Below the pieces are notes generated by a model that searched no databases, had not been told where the DNA came from, and saw nothing but the letters and a program-made list of their open reading frames with translations. This document shows positions 21,401 to 33,400 of a stretch of 64,000 nucleotides of DNA, in pieces (the stretch's first letter is position 1; each line of letters begins with the position of its first letter). The position numbers and the translations under genes are program-made. The DNA is from Takakia lepidozioides (Eukaryota; Streptophyta; Takakiopsida; Takakiales; Takakiaceae), in contig CM060731.1 of NCBI GenBank assembly GCA_030704615.1, positions 61,236,756-61,300,755 of the forward strand, read 5' to 3'.

Positions 21401-24400
21401 GTGTGCAGGACTATCTCCATTTTTGGGATTTATTTAATTAATAGTCATCAGAAACAGTGCATAAAACAGGATGACAAGAGAACAGGCCTAGGAAACCTCT
21501 AGCCGATGCTCTTGCAACTGGGCAGTCTTGCGGGCACAAAACTCTGTCTCTTCCAGCTGCTTTTTGAGGAGAGCTTCCTTTCGTGCCATCTCTGCTTCAA
21601 TGCCCCTCATCTGGAACATGAGTAACTTCTATCAAACATCTCTATCTCGAAAGTCAGTTGAGGAGTAGAGAGCAAGCTTGAAATGGTCTAAAAAAAGAGC
21701 AGGTGAAGCCTGAAACAACTCTAATATGAGCTTCACGATCTCTGATGGATAGTTTTCCTTATACACTAGCTCAAGGGCTTTTTAACAGCCAGCATAGGCT
21801 GTATTTCAACTTAACAGTAGGTTGTCTACCTCTATCCAGCAAGTTGGGATGAAGTATGTGTATTAAATTGATAATACACTTCACTAAGAGGATAGAAGTT
21901 TTCATTGACCACTCCCTGCTATGTATAGGGTCACTCTCTGATGACAATAACCCAGACATTGTATCAGAAAATGGATCTTGTCTTCAGGCCGCCTGCACAT
22001 TGGCATTGACATCTCCCTTCTCTCTCTGCATCCGTTTATTGTTCTGAGGTAGACTCCCCACCCTGAGTTCAAATATCAGTCTAGTTCCGAGGGTAGGTAG
22101 GCCCGTCAGATCATCCTTAAGGTCCTCACCCAAGTCACAAACTGGACACAAGTTCATGGAATGCTTAACTTCATTTTTGTTTGGACATTCTTCATGCTTC
22201 CGAAACAGCAAAGTCAGTTCCATCTAGCAGAATCAATTCTTCCTGCCTAATATTAAGGTACTTGAAAATCTCCTCTACCTTTTTCCACCAGGACTTCAGG
22301 ACGCTCTTGCTTCCAAGAAATAGAGTCCATCATCTTAGGGTATCTGGTATTAGGCATGCGATTCAAGTGACCCAACCATCTGACCTTGGACTTATCACGT
22401 CGAGAGCTCAAGGGTGGTACCCCAAACTCATCCCAACCTCTAGAGCACGAGAATATATTCTAGAGTTTTAGCATGGTTAGAGATGCCATCCAACACAGCA
22501 TATGCATCCTCCAAGGTAGGCCTAATAACGATGCAAAGTATGGTCCTTTTAACTTCAGTATTGATCCCTCTGCAGTGGAAAAATAGAGATTGAGAGAGAG
22601 AAACGGAGTTCCGTAATATCAAGACTAGTTAGGTCCTAGATTTAGTTCCTGAAGATTTATGACATCATACCACCTGAAAAATGTTCAGCCCTTTGAACAT
22701 ACATCTTTAATATATGTCATGCCCTACCATACAAACCAGATTTCGAGCTGTTATGTAGTCCAAGATCAAGCCAAGCTATAGAATAGCATTCAGGTTGTAT
22801 ACACCTCCATGCTCAATTTCCTTGGAACAAACTCATGTTAGCCATGTCAAGTTTCATGGCTATTGTGGAGTTCATGCAAGGGTCTGATAGAGTGTCTCAG
22901 CACTGCCTGACAGAAAGGTCCTAAATTCTGTCTACCAGCAATATGACCAGAAAATACTACATGATCAATTGTGTCAAAGCTTAGAAGAGCGCAGGTGGAA
23001 GATTTGAATTACTAGTGCTGCAAGCCTTCCCTACTTCTACACTTGTAATCTAAGACAATTCACTTTGGAAGATGGGGACCGGGCTTAAAATGAGGCCTTC
23101 CGACCTACTCTTGCAACCTTATCTGAAGATATGAATTTCACCATAAAGCCACTTTAAGTGCTAGTGATAGCTCATAGACCAAGAGCCCTCAGTTCTTTCT
23201 TGCCTTCACTTCCTTGTATGTTTAGCATCTAAAGAAAGTGATGCCGCCTCACCTAGTGCCTAGAGACAGAGAATTGCCAGTGAAAAGATGAAAAGGATGA
23301 ATATGGCCACCTTTTCTCCAAACTCTGAAATTTGATCTATATTCTGGGTCTCTGCATTCTCCCACTTGGCACTGAGTATCCCAATCTCCTCTGTCTGCAA
23401 AATCCCGTAAAGGTCAAGCGTGGGTTGTTGTACAACATCACAGCTAAACATACATTAATAAACTCGGTTATCAACCGCCTCTCTCCCTGTTCCATTCAAC
23501 CCACATTTCCAGTCTCTAAAGGATAGCACAATTTTCGTTGAAAGCATCCATCTAGCTTTCACTGCAAATTTGTTTCTCAGATTGGCAAATCCAAGACAGA
23601 AATGAAAGCGCTGACTGTCTGTAGGCCTACATTTGTGGTGAATACTTGCATCAAATAGATGGCAAAAAAGGAGCTTTCTTGAGAAAAGCTAGTGGTCCGA
23701 ATCAACTCCAAATTTCAATAGCAAGTGAAATTACCCACTGCAGTGAACGATATGCTCGCACTTATGAATTGCTGTTGAGTGAGACATGCAGACTATTAAC
23801 AACACTTCACCTGTTGTTGTGGTCACACAGAAACATCTAAAAGTGTCTCGGTACTAGTCTAAAGTGAGTATTCATAACTTAGAAGTAAATTTTACGACAT
23901 CATAATGCCATCTCAAATTCCTTATTGTGATTTTATTTGGTATTATTATTTGACAAGAAAATGAAGCTTAAGTACTTCCTGTATATAATAGATTGTTTGA
24001 AATGCGACGATAATTACACCAAGAAGGAATATTTATGGTAGGGAGGAGGGCAGAAAAGATGGATGAGTTACAATGATGGTCTAGAGATGCAAAACAAGGG
24101 CAAAAGAAAAGAAATGTCGAAGAAGCACTTTTGGTATAGAATGACCCACAAAAGTGACCCAAATTCATTATCAATTGGACAAAAATTGGTAGATGAAAGA
24201 GATTGTTGGCTCCTACCGAAGCAAGCGTAACTTATGGTGTCACTTCACCCCGAAGGACTACTGCCTTCTGTTTGGAAGATGAAAGAGAAATACTACCATC
24301 ATATTCCTGCAAGGTCCAAGAAATAAGAGGTTTGATATCTATGTACTACAAATAGACTCTCCCTCTTCCGAGTTACTCGTCAATGTTTTAGCCAACATTC

Positions 24401-27400
24401 AACAAACTGTCAATAAGTATATTCTCCAGAGTTGAGAATCACTCAGAGTATCAGCAACATACCAGTTGGGTCATCCGCTGCTGATGGTGGGATTCCAGCT
24501 GCTGCAATTGGCTGCTGAGACGTTTGGTTTCCCGGTCAGCCTCTGACTCCTCTATATGCAGCTGTTTGAGCTGCTTTGTTAAGGTCTGCATGAATTCACG
24601 CAATGCATAATTTCGTAAGGCACACTCTGATCACGCACTTCTTTGTCGTCTTATACAAGCTCTGTAGGCTGCAGTTCTACTCTGTCCAAAGGACCCTCAG
24701 GCATTTCCTTCATCTCTTTGTCTTGTGATTACAATAGCGGGCAAGACAAACTTTATTCAATAACCTTGATTTAATGTTTACTGTGCTCTTCTACTTGTGC
24801 CCCGAGTGCATCCGAGGGATTGACAAATTTGGTTTTCATTCTTTTGTCCCCTGAGGTCCCCAATGGCAGCTATAAAGAAATTATTTTCTTTTTACAGGAG
24901 GGAAGAGGAAAACAGGCCAGATCAAACTTCAAAACTTGAACCATAGGCCTCCCAAAGATACGACTAATTACTTTCTTTCTGAGCAACAGTTCTTATCTCT
25001 GACTCTGGTTTCCTGTTTTCTCTCATGTTTTTCTTTTCATTTTGTCCCATAAGCTCTCTGAGCTTTCCGCAGACGTTATAAAGAACCATTTCATTTCATT
25101 TCATTTCTTTCTTCCTATCGAGAGACATTCTTGATTCTAGGTAACGACAGGTGGGAAAATCTGCAATGTGAAGACCGACTATGCCCCACTTGCGCTGGGG
25201 ACTACAAGGACATGGAAAGTGAAGAGCATTTCTTCTTTCACTGCCCTTCATACTATGAGATCTGTGGGAGATTCAACTGTCTATTCCAGGATACCCAATC
25301 CCTCAGAGGTCTTCCATTACGAGGATCAGAAATGCGTGGCAGCTTACCCGCATGAAGGATAGTCTCTTAGACAATCCCTTGAGCTTTAGTTGCTTTTAGG
25401 CAGTTTTTGGCCCCTCTCTCTTGTTCTTTCTTCCGCCTTAGCAAAACCAAGATCATGGTTTTCAATGGGCAGGCTGACCGCAAATTCTTCCTCAACAATC
25501 GGGAGGTTGAGATAGTCAAATCCTACCGGTACCTGGGTCTGGTTATCCACTCCCCCAAATTCCAGTTTGCAGCAACTGCCCTGGACAGATTGACAAAAGG
25601 CAAGCCAGCCTCCATCCGCCTTCTGGCCAAATGCAAACAGATACACTTGCGCCATCCACCGACCAAGAAGTGGCTGTTTGATAGCGTGGTCACCCCAAAT
25701 GCCACTTTCGGTTGTGAATTCTGGGCACCTGCGGTCCCAGTTTCCTGGCGGGAAAAGAATCTGGAACCATTGCAGTCATCTTTCCTCCAAGCAATGCTTG
25801 GCGCCAGAGGCACAACTCCATCTCACATACTGAATGCAGAATTCGCCTGTGTGCCACTTCAAACTGAGGCCCTCTTCCGTCTTACAATTTTCCTGCATAG
25901 GTTCCAACCCCCTCCCCCAAGGGGCTTGTGGCCAGGGCCCTCACAACATCTATCAGACTTAAAAATGCAGGCTTCAAACAATCCTGGTATGCGTGTGTGG
26001 ATACCTTTTTTGAACGTCATGGACTCTCTATTGCTTCACTATTGCCAGTGAATCCAGAAGGGGTGGACATCACATCCAAGCACGACCGCAACCAACTCAT
26101 TAGAAAGGAGCTCATGGAGCTACATGTCAGGAGAACTTGGAAGTTACCCAACCTCACGACAAAGCTCCATTTCTATCGAGAAAAATTCTTGGTTCTCCGA
26201 GATGATAGAATCTTGCGGCCCAATTACCTTTCGGCCTCTTCTCTCCTGAGGGCTTTGGGGCAGTTCAGGGTGGGCTCCCACAACCTACGGATAGAGACTG
26301 GCAGATGGGAAAACCTGCAGCGGGAGGACAGCCTCTGTCCAGCTTGCACAGGGGGCAACCAGGAAATTGAAACTGAAGAACACTTCTTCTACTGCCCTCT
26401 ATACTATGAGATCCGTGGGAGATTCCATTGTCTATTCAGTGGAACCCAATCTCTCACTGAGGTCTTTCACTATGAGGATCAGAAATGCTTGGCAGCCTAC
26501 CTGCACGAGGCATTTGCCCTTCGACAATCACTTGAACAATAGTTGTTATCTCTGACTCTGGTTTCCTGTTTTCTCTCATGTTTTTCTTTCCATTTTGTCC
26601 CATAAGCTCTATGAGCTTTCCGCGGACGTTATAAAGAACCATTTCATTTCATTTCCGCCTATGCCCAGGTTGCACCGGGCACAACCAGGAAATTGAAACT
26701 GAAGAACACTTCTTCTTTTATTGCCCTCTATATTATGAGATCCGTGGGATATTCCACTAGTGTCTATTCCGCAGAACTCGATCCCTCACTGAAGTCTTCC
26801 ACTATGAGGATCAGAAATGCTTGGCAGATTACCTGCACAAGGCCTTGACCCTTAGACAATCCCTTGAGCAATAGTTGCTTTTGGGCTGTTTTTTGGCTCT
26901 GGTTTTGTTTCCTCCCTCTTGTTTTTTCCATTTTGTCCCATAAGCTCTTTGAGCTTTCTGCGGACGTTATAAAGTACCATACCATTTCATTTCATTTCAT
27001 TTCCTTGTCCCATGAACTCTTTGAGCTTCCCGCAGACATTATAAAATACCATTTCATTTCATTTCCCTCCTTGTCCCTAAGAATTTTTTCCCGAGGGCCC
27101 TCTGGGCTGCCTATGGACATAATAAATTTCTCTTCTTCTCGAGTTACTCCACGTAGCTGACACTCAGCTTGAGAGGCTTCAGACCCACTCAGAGCCGTAC
27201 CCTCAGTGGGTCGTAATTCAATGCCAAGGTGAAACGTGTCCTTGGGGAAAATTTGAATACACCTATAAGTCAGATTGATAGAATGGTCCACATGAGAGTT
27301 GTAAACCTGAAGCTCTTTGTCTTGCACATCAATTTGCGCCATCAGCTCATTTTCCTGAAAGAGGTCATGTCAGGTCAAAATATGTGCCAGTGTAAGCCAA

Positions 27401-30400
27401 ACATGTGAAACTCTAGAAATTGTTTGCACATTTTGAAGAAAGTAAAAGCAGAGCTATTAAGCCGTGATCACTAGCAGCAGCTATGTCTGATTCCATGACA
27501 ATGCTCCCATGTGCTACACAATGGAAGGACAGGCCAGGAGCAGCATTGTGCCACCCAAAGGGAGGGACCCACATGAGGAAGACTAGTGCTCCCTGGAGGC
27601 AGCACTATCTTGCATCATTTTGCACCTTGATCGGTGTGTCCAGGGCCTGATCTCCCCAAAACTCCTGGGCACAGCTACCATTTCTCAAGAATTGCAACAG
27701 AGCCAGGGGGTATGAAAGGAGGAGATAAACGGTCTCTACAGAACGACACACTATCCCAATCACAACAAGACTAGCCTATATTGATTTGAATGAAGAATTT
27801 GCAGGTGCAGAACCCACAGGAACAACATCAATAGCACTAGGGCTCAACAATACTGTGGCAAGGGAATACCACATGACTAATCAGGAGGGTTAGTTTCTGG
27901 AGAAAGCATGCCCTCATGTGTTAGCAGGTATATCTTACATGTAGAAGTGCATGATTAAATTAAAAAAAAATTATATCCTACCCTCTCGTGCTGCTGTTGC
28001 TCTCTTGTAGCGGCCGCGTCCATCACTTTCTGCTGCCTGACAACTGCAGTTTTCATATCTTCCTCCTTTCCCACAGAATCCAACCGACCAACATATCATC
28101 GAACCTTGGGTATCGAAGGAGAGACAGACAGGCATTTTTAGCATTGACACAGGGCCCTGATGACATCAAAAGAGAGAGCACTGCAATTAACATATAGGAA
28201 GCAAATGGACTCCCCTTCACAAGTCCCACTGTATATCATCCACAAGTACCAGCTTCAACCAGCTCCTACCCTATGTAGTTTAAGCAAGTGCACAAGAGGG
28301 GAAGATGAAGTAAATACAAGCTGAGCAACGAGCGCCTTGGTTGACTGAAGTTTCTGAGTAGTCTCATCCAACTGAGCCTGCACCTATACAACCCCATACA
28401 ATTTCTGACTACATGTACTGTCATTTTGTGGTGTCTTTGTGTCGATCCTCCCAAAGGAAGGGTAACTTTTCTTCCATTCTTCTCCTCCTCCTTTGGAAGT
28501 GCTACAAACACAACCAGATTTGCACGTGCACAATCATCCTATTTGTATTGAAACCCTTCTCTATCCACGAAGGAGCAACTCTCCTTGCCAACTGTAAGGA
28601 AGAAAACCAGCTGTGAATCTGCAAGAAGAAAAGACAGTTGAAGGAACCAAATGAGATTCCAAGAGAGAGACCTGAATTTTATGAGTTTGTTTTCTTAAAT
28701 TCTCTTGAAACTGAACCTCCATGTCCTTCCGTTGCTTCTCTATATCCTTCCTCTGCTTCTGCAACTCCTGCTGCTTTTCTGCAGTTTGCCGAATAAGCTC
28801 TGGCAAGGAAACTCATATTACACTCGGATTGATACAATTGAAGTGATTCAATTTCTGTCCTGCTTGCACATAGAAGCTCTAGCTTCCCGATCTTTAGTAA
28901 AAACGCACTTGGAAGACTGCTATTCAACAGAAACCCTGTGGCTATCACTTCCTGTGGTTCTGGGACAATCTATTGCTCATCAATATGATCTGCAATAGGA
29001 CTTGCAGATCATTGCAAGTCTCATTTCAAGCATGCCACTGTGCCAGATATAAACCAAATGGTGCTTACCCCAGAAGCAAGTTAGTCCAAATGACCATTTC
29101 ATTGGATTTGGATAGTGTGTATTATTTCTTTTAGTATATTTTTTGTGAAATTATGAGTCTTCATGTCCCGTTATTGAGGACCTCCTGTGAGGGTAATACG
29201 TCATCTGGAGGCTTTACCAGGATTAAATAATAAAACACCCCTGTCAGACTATGGTTTCATTACTGCTTTGTAAACAAGGATAGGAAGGGGCACGGGGCCA
29301 GAAAGGAAGATCAGAGTGCTTCATATGCAGAAATACCAACTGTGAGCCAAGATCATTCTCATTCACTCTCAAAGTGGATGTACTTCTGAGGGTAGTACCA
29401 GCAGAGGTGGACTCCAACTCTTGTTTCAATTTGGCTTGCATCTCATCTTTTGATGCTCGAAAGCTTTCCACCTGCAGAGACATACATGTACTCATCAAAC
29501 ACGGCTGCCATAGCCTCTGCCATGAAACCCATGTCCCGTTCAGAAGAAGAGTATTAAGAAGCATACCCTGCAACCATTTGGTCATAACAAAAGACCTGTT
29601 TTGAGTGCAATGGACTCACCATTGCTTCCCTACTGCCAACATTGGGGAGGTTCAAGGTGGGCTCCGACAGTCTGCAAATAGAGACTGATAGGTGGGATAA
29701 TCTGCAACGTGACGACGGCCTATGCTCCGCTTGCGCTGGGAACTACAGGACAAGTTAAAGTGAAGAGCATTTCTTCTTTCACTGCCCTTTATACTGCGAG
29801 ATCCGTGAGAGATGCAACTGTCCATTACAGGATACCCAATCTCTCACGGAGGTCTTCCATTACAAGGATCAGAAATGCTTGGCAGATTACCTTCACGAAG
29901 CATTGACTCTTAGACAACCCCTTGAGCTATAGTTGCTTTTAAGCTGCTTGTGGCCCCTCTCTCTTTCTTGTTTCTTTCTTTCTCTTGTTTCTCTTGAAAC
30001 ATGCCTAGCGTCAATCCTCCCCTCCATCATGAATCTACCATCTAATAATGACAAGGCTTCCACTCACGCTCTTTGGGACTCAGCCCTGCGATCCTTCCCA
30101 GTCACCCTCCCATCTACCTCCTCACCTTTCTCCACTCATAGCCATGCACCATTCTATGACGAAGAATGCAAAGTTGCTAGACGTCACATCAAATCTCTGC
30201 TCCTTGATATCCATTCTTCTCCAGATTCCCAAAAACCTAGCTCTCAAGCACTATAAGTCCCTCATTAGATCCAAAAAGAGAGCCTACACTCTCAAGCTGC
30301 AATACACTTGTAAAGGTCAGGCTTTCTCCTCGTTCCTTTTGGTCCATCCTTCAACCTCACAGATACCCACCCCCAATCACTGACATTCACGTCTGGCATG

Positions 30401-33400
30401 AGTATGCTCAGTCATTGTAACGCTCCCCGAGCCAATCTCTCTTTCCCCTAACCTCCAAACCCCTACACTTCTCTTTCTTCACTACAACCAATGTCAGCAA
30501 GGCAGTCATTGCAAAATGGCAGGGCATTGGATACATCAGCTACAAAGAAAATTCATCAAGCATGCGGCAACAATTTTGGCCCCATTTACAGCACACCTCT
30601 TCAATGAAGCAGTGCAACATGGCTTTCCAACAGAGTGACAAAGAGCCCCATCCACCCCCTCTTCAACAGCGGTGACAGGCTCGCACCGACCAACTATTGC
30701 ACAATTATGGTGTATCCGTTACTGGCTAAACTGTTTGGGCAATAGTGGCCATGGAACTGGATGATTGGGCTGTATCCTCTCACATGTGTGCTATGGGGCA
30801 ACCAGGTTTCCGTCGCAACAGATCCACTCTTGACCACATTTTCACTTTTCAGACTATGGTAGAACATGCAAGCTATGACAAAAAAAATGGTGTATGTTTA
30901 CTTCCTAGACTTTCGAAAGGCTTTTGATTCGGTTCCTCGAGATCATTTCCACCGGCTCCATACGTGCCACATCAAACCGAGGCCCTCTTCCAGCTTACAA
31001 TCTTTCTTAAGAGGTTACAAGCCCTTCCACCCAACGGGCAAGAGCCCTCGCACCCTCTATTAGGCTCAAAACAGCAGGTTTCAGGCACTCCTGGTATGCT
31101 CGACTGTGCAGTTTTTTTGAGCGCAATGGAATCACTATTGCTTCACTATTGCCACAAAATCCAGAAGGGGTGGAAATCGCAATCAAACAGGATCGTAACA
31201 GACTCATTAGAATGGAAGTTATGGAACTACATGTCAGGTGAACTTGGAAGCTACCCAACCTCCTACCCAACCGAACTCCAATTCTATCGAGAGACATTCT
31301 TGGTTATCCGTGACGATAGAATCTTCACCTTACTGGCTTAATTACCTTTCGGCGCCTTTATCTCCTTCCCTCCTGAGGGCATTGGGGTGGTTCAGGGTGG
31401 GCTCCCACAATCTACGGATAGAGACTTGCAGATGGAAAACCTGCAACGGGAGGACCGCCTATGCCCAGCTTGCACCGGGGGCAACCAGGAAATTGAAATT
31501 GAAGAACACTTCTTTTATTGCCCTCTATATTATGAGATCCGTGGGAGATTCCACTGTCTACTCCGTGGAACTCCATCTCTAACTGAAGTAACTCAATGGC
31601 CACAAGGCTACGGCAAACAACGTCTTATGAGTACAATCTAACTGAAGTTTACCACTACGAGGATCAGAAATGCTTGACAGCTTACCTGCACGAGGCCTTG
31701 ACCCTTAGACAATCCCTTGAGCAGTAGTTGCTTTTAGGCTCTGGTTTTGTTCCTCTCTTGTTTTTTCCATTTTGTCCCATAAGCTCTTTGAGCTTTCCGC
31801 GGACGTTACAAAGTACCATTTCATTTCATTCCATTTCCTACCCCATAAACTCTTTGGGCGTCCTGCAGACATTATAGTACCATTTCATTTCCTTTCTCTT
31901 TCCCCCATGTGCCTCTCTTCCTCTTCCTCTTCTTTACTTTTGAATCGAAGCTTTACTGGTGATCAGGAGCTTTTTGAGCAAAATGTCGAGTGAACCATTT
32001 TTTCATCTTCCAACACTGGTATGGGCCTCAATCTGCTCTTTTTCCTGTTGTCTCCGACCCAATTTTCTAGGCAAAGGGTGCTTAATAGGACCAAAAGGTT
32101 ATATAAAGCGGTCAAATAAGTACACCCCTTTTCATCTCTGAAACACATACACATTCACCAAATTGAGAAAGATATCAGACTGTATACCAATTTGTCACAC
32201 CTTCAAGCATATTTGGAAGGCAGGGCAATGAAGACTGATGAAGTAGAGAACGTACTCATAAGACGTTGTTTGCCGTAGACTTGTGGCCATTGACCCCGCG
32301 CCCAGTTTGAGCGGAACACAAAGGGACAGAACCTACCGGCTGCGCCGGTAGTAAGACTTACCTTGGAATAAACAATTGATCTGGGTTTTCCAGATATCCT
32401 CTAGAAATCCCTTTACACAAGCGTCACCCTGCTGTCTGTGGTTTGCCCAATAACTAGGCCCTAAAAGGGCCTGGGCTTTTGGCTCAGCCTCGTAATGAAT
32501 CAGAAACTGCATATTGCCTTCAGGTTGCCTGAACAGCGGGCAATTACACTCTCCCTTTCCTCTCTGCTTCTGTTTGCTGTGCAAAGGTAGGCTTCCCACC
32601 CTGAGTTTAATTTTCAGTCTAGTGTCGAGAGTGGGTAGACCCTTGAGGTCATCCATGATGGCCTCCCCCATGTCACAGACTGGAAACAAGTTCAGGGAAG
32701 TTTTCTGCCTAACTTCATTTTCATCAGACAATTTCCTGGCAACAGACATGGCTTTGGACACTACAGCCTCTAAGCCAGATTTATCCAGCAGGGTCAAGAC
32801 TTGAGAATCTCTTCTACTCTCTTCCGCCAGGACTTAGCCTGTTTGACAGGGTCATCCTGTTTCCAAGATATAGAGTCGATTAACTTAGGATATCTGATGT
32901 TGGACATATGTTGCAGCTGACGCCACCACCTGACCTTGAATTCATCTCATCGGGAGCTTAAGGAAGGGATGCCAAACTCACCCTGAACAGCCACATTGGC
33001 TGTCTTGGAGCATGCTGACATGCACTCCTTAAGCAACCCCACTTGAATGGATTCTAGAGACTTAGCCTGGTTGGAGTTATCAACCCATATTGCAGATGCG
33101 TACTCCAAGGCAGGTCTCATAACACGACAAAGCATGGTTTTCTTGACCTCAGAGTTGATCCCTCTGCAGTGGAAAAATTTAGTGAGACCCAGCGCTTTGA
33201 GCTTTGCCAGTTTGAACAACTTTCTGAATATGTGCATCCCAAGTATAGTTGGAGGAAAACTCAATGCCAAGGTATGTGTAGGAAGGGAGGACTGGAATCT
33301 CTTGGCTTCCCCACTGCCACTTGAGATCACCTCCTCCCTCTCCTTGGTCGTGGAGGACTAAAATGATCCCCTTTCGTTGCCAATAGGGGGTCATTGTCAA

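Noticed and set aside
31960-32060. Extra exon of the CCDC57-like gene (EKEQIEAHTS on the minus strand)
   Set aside because: A CAG acceptor and a GT are present and the phase would fit, but the piece is only 30 nt with weak signals; not included without RNA evidence.
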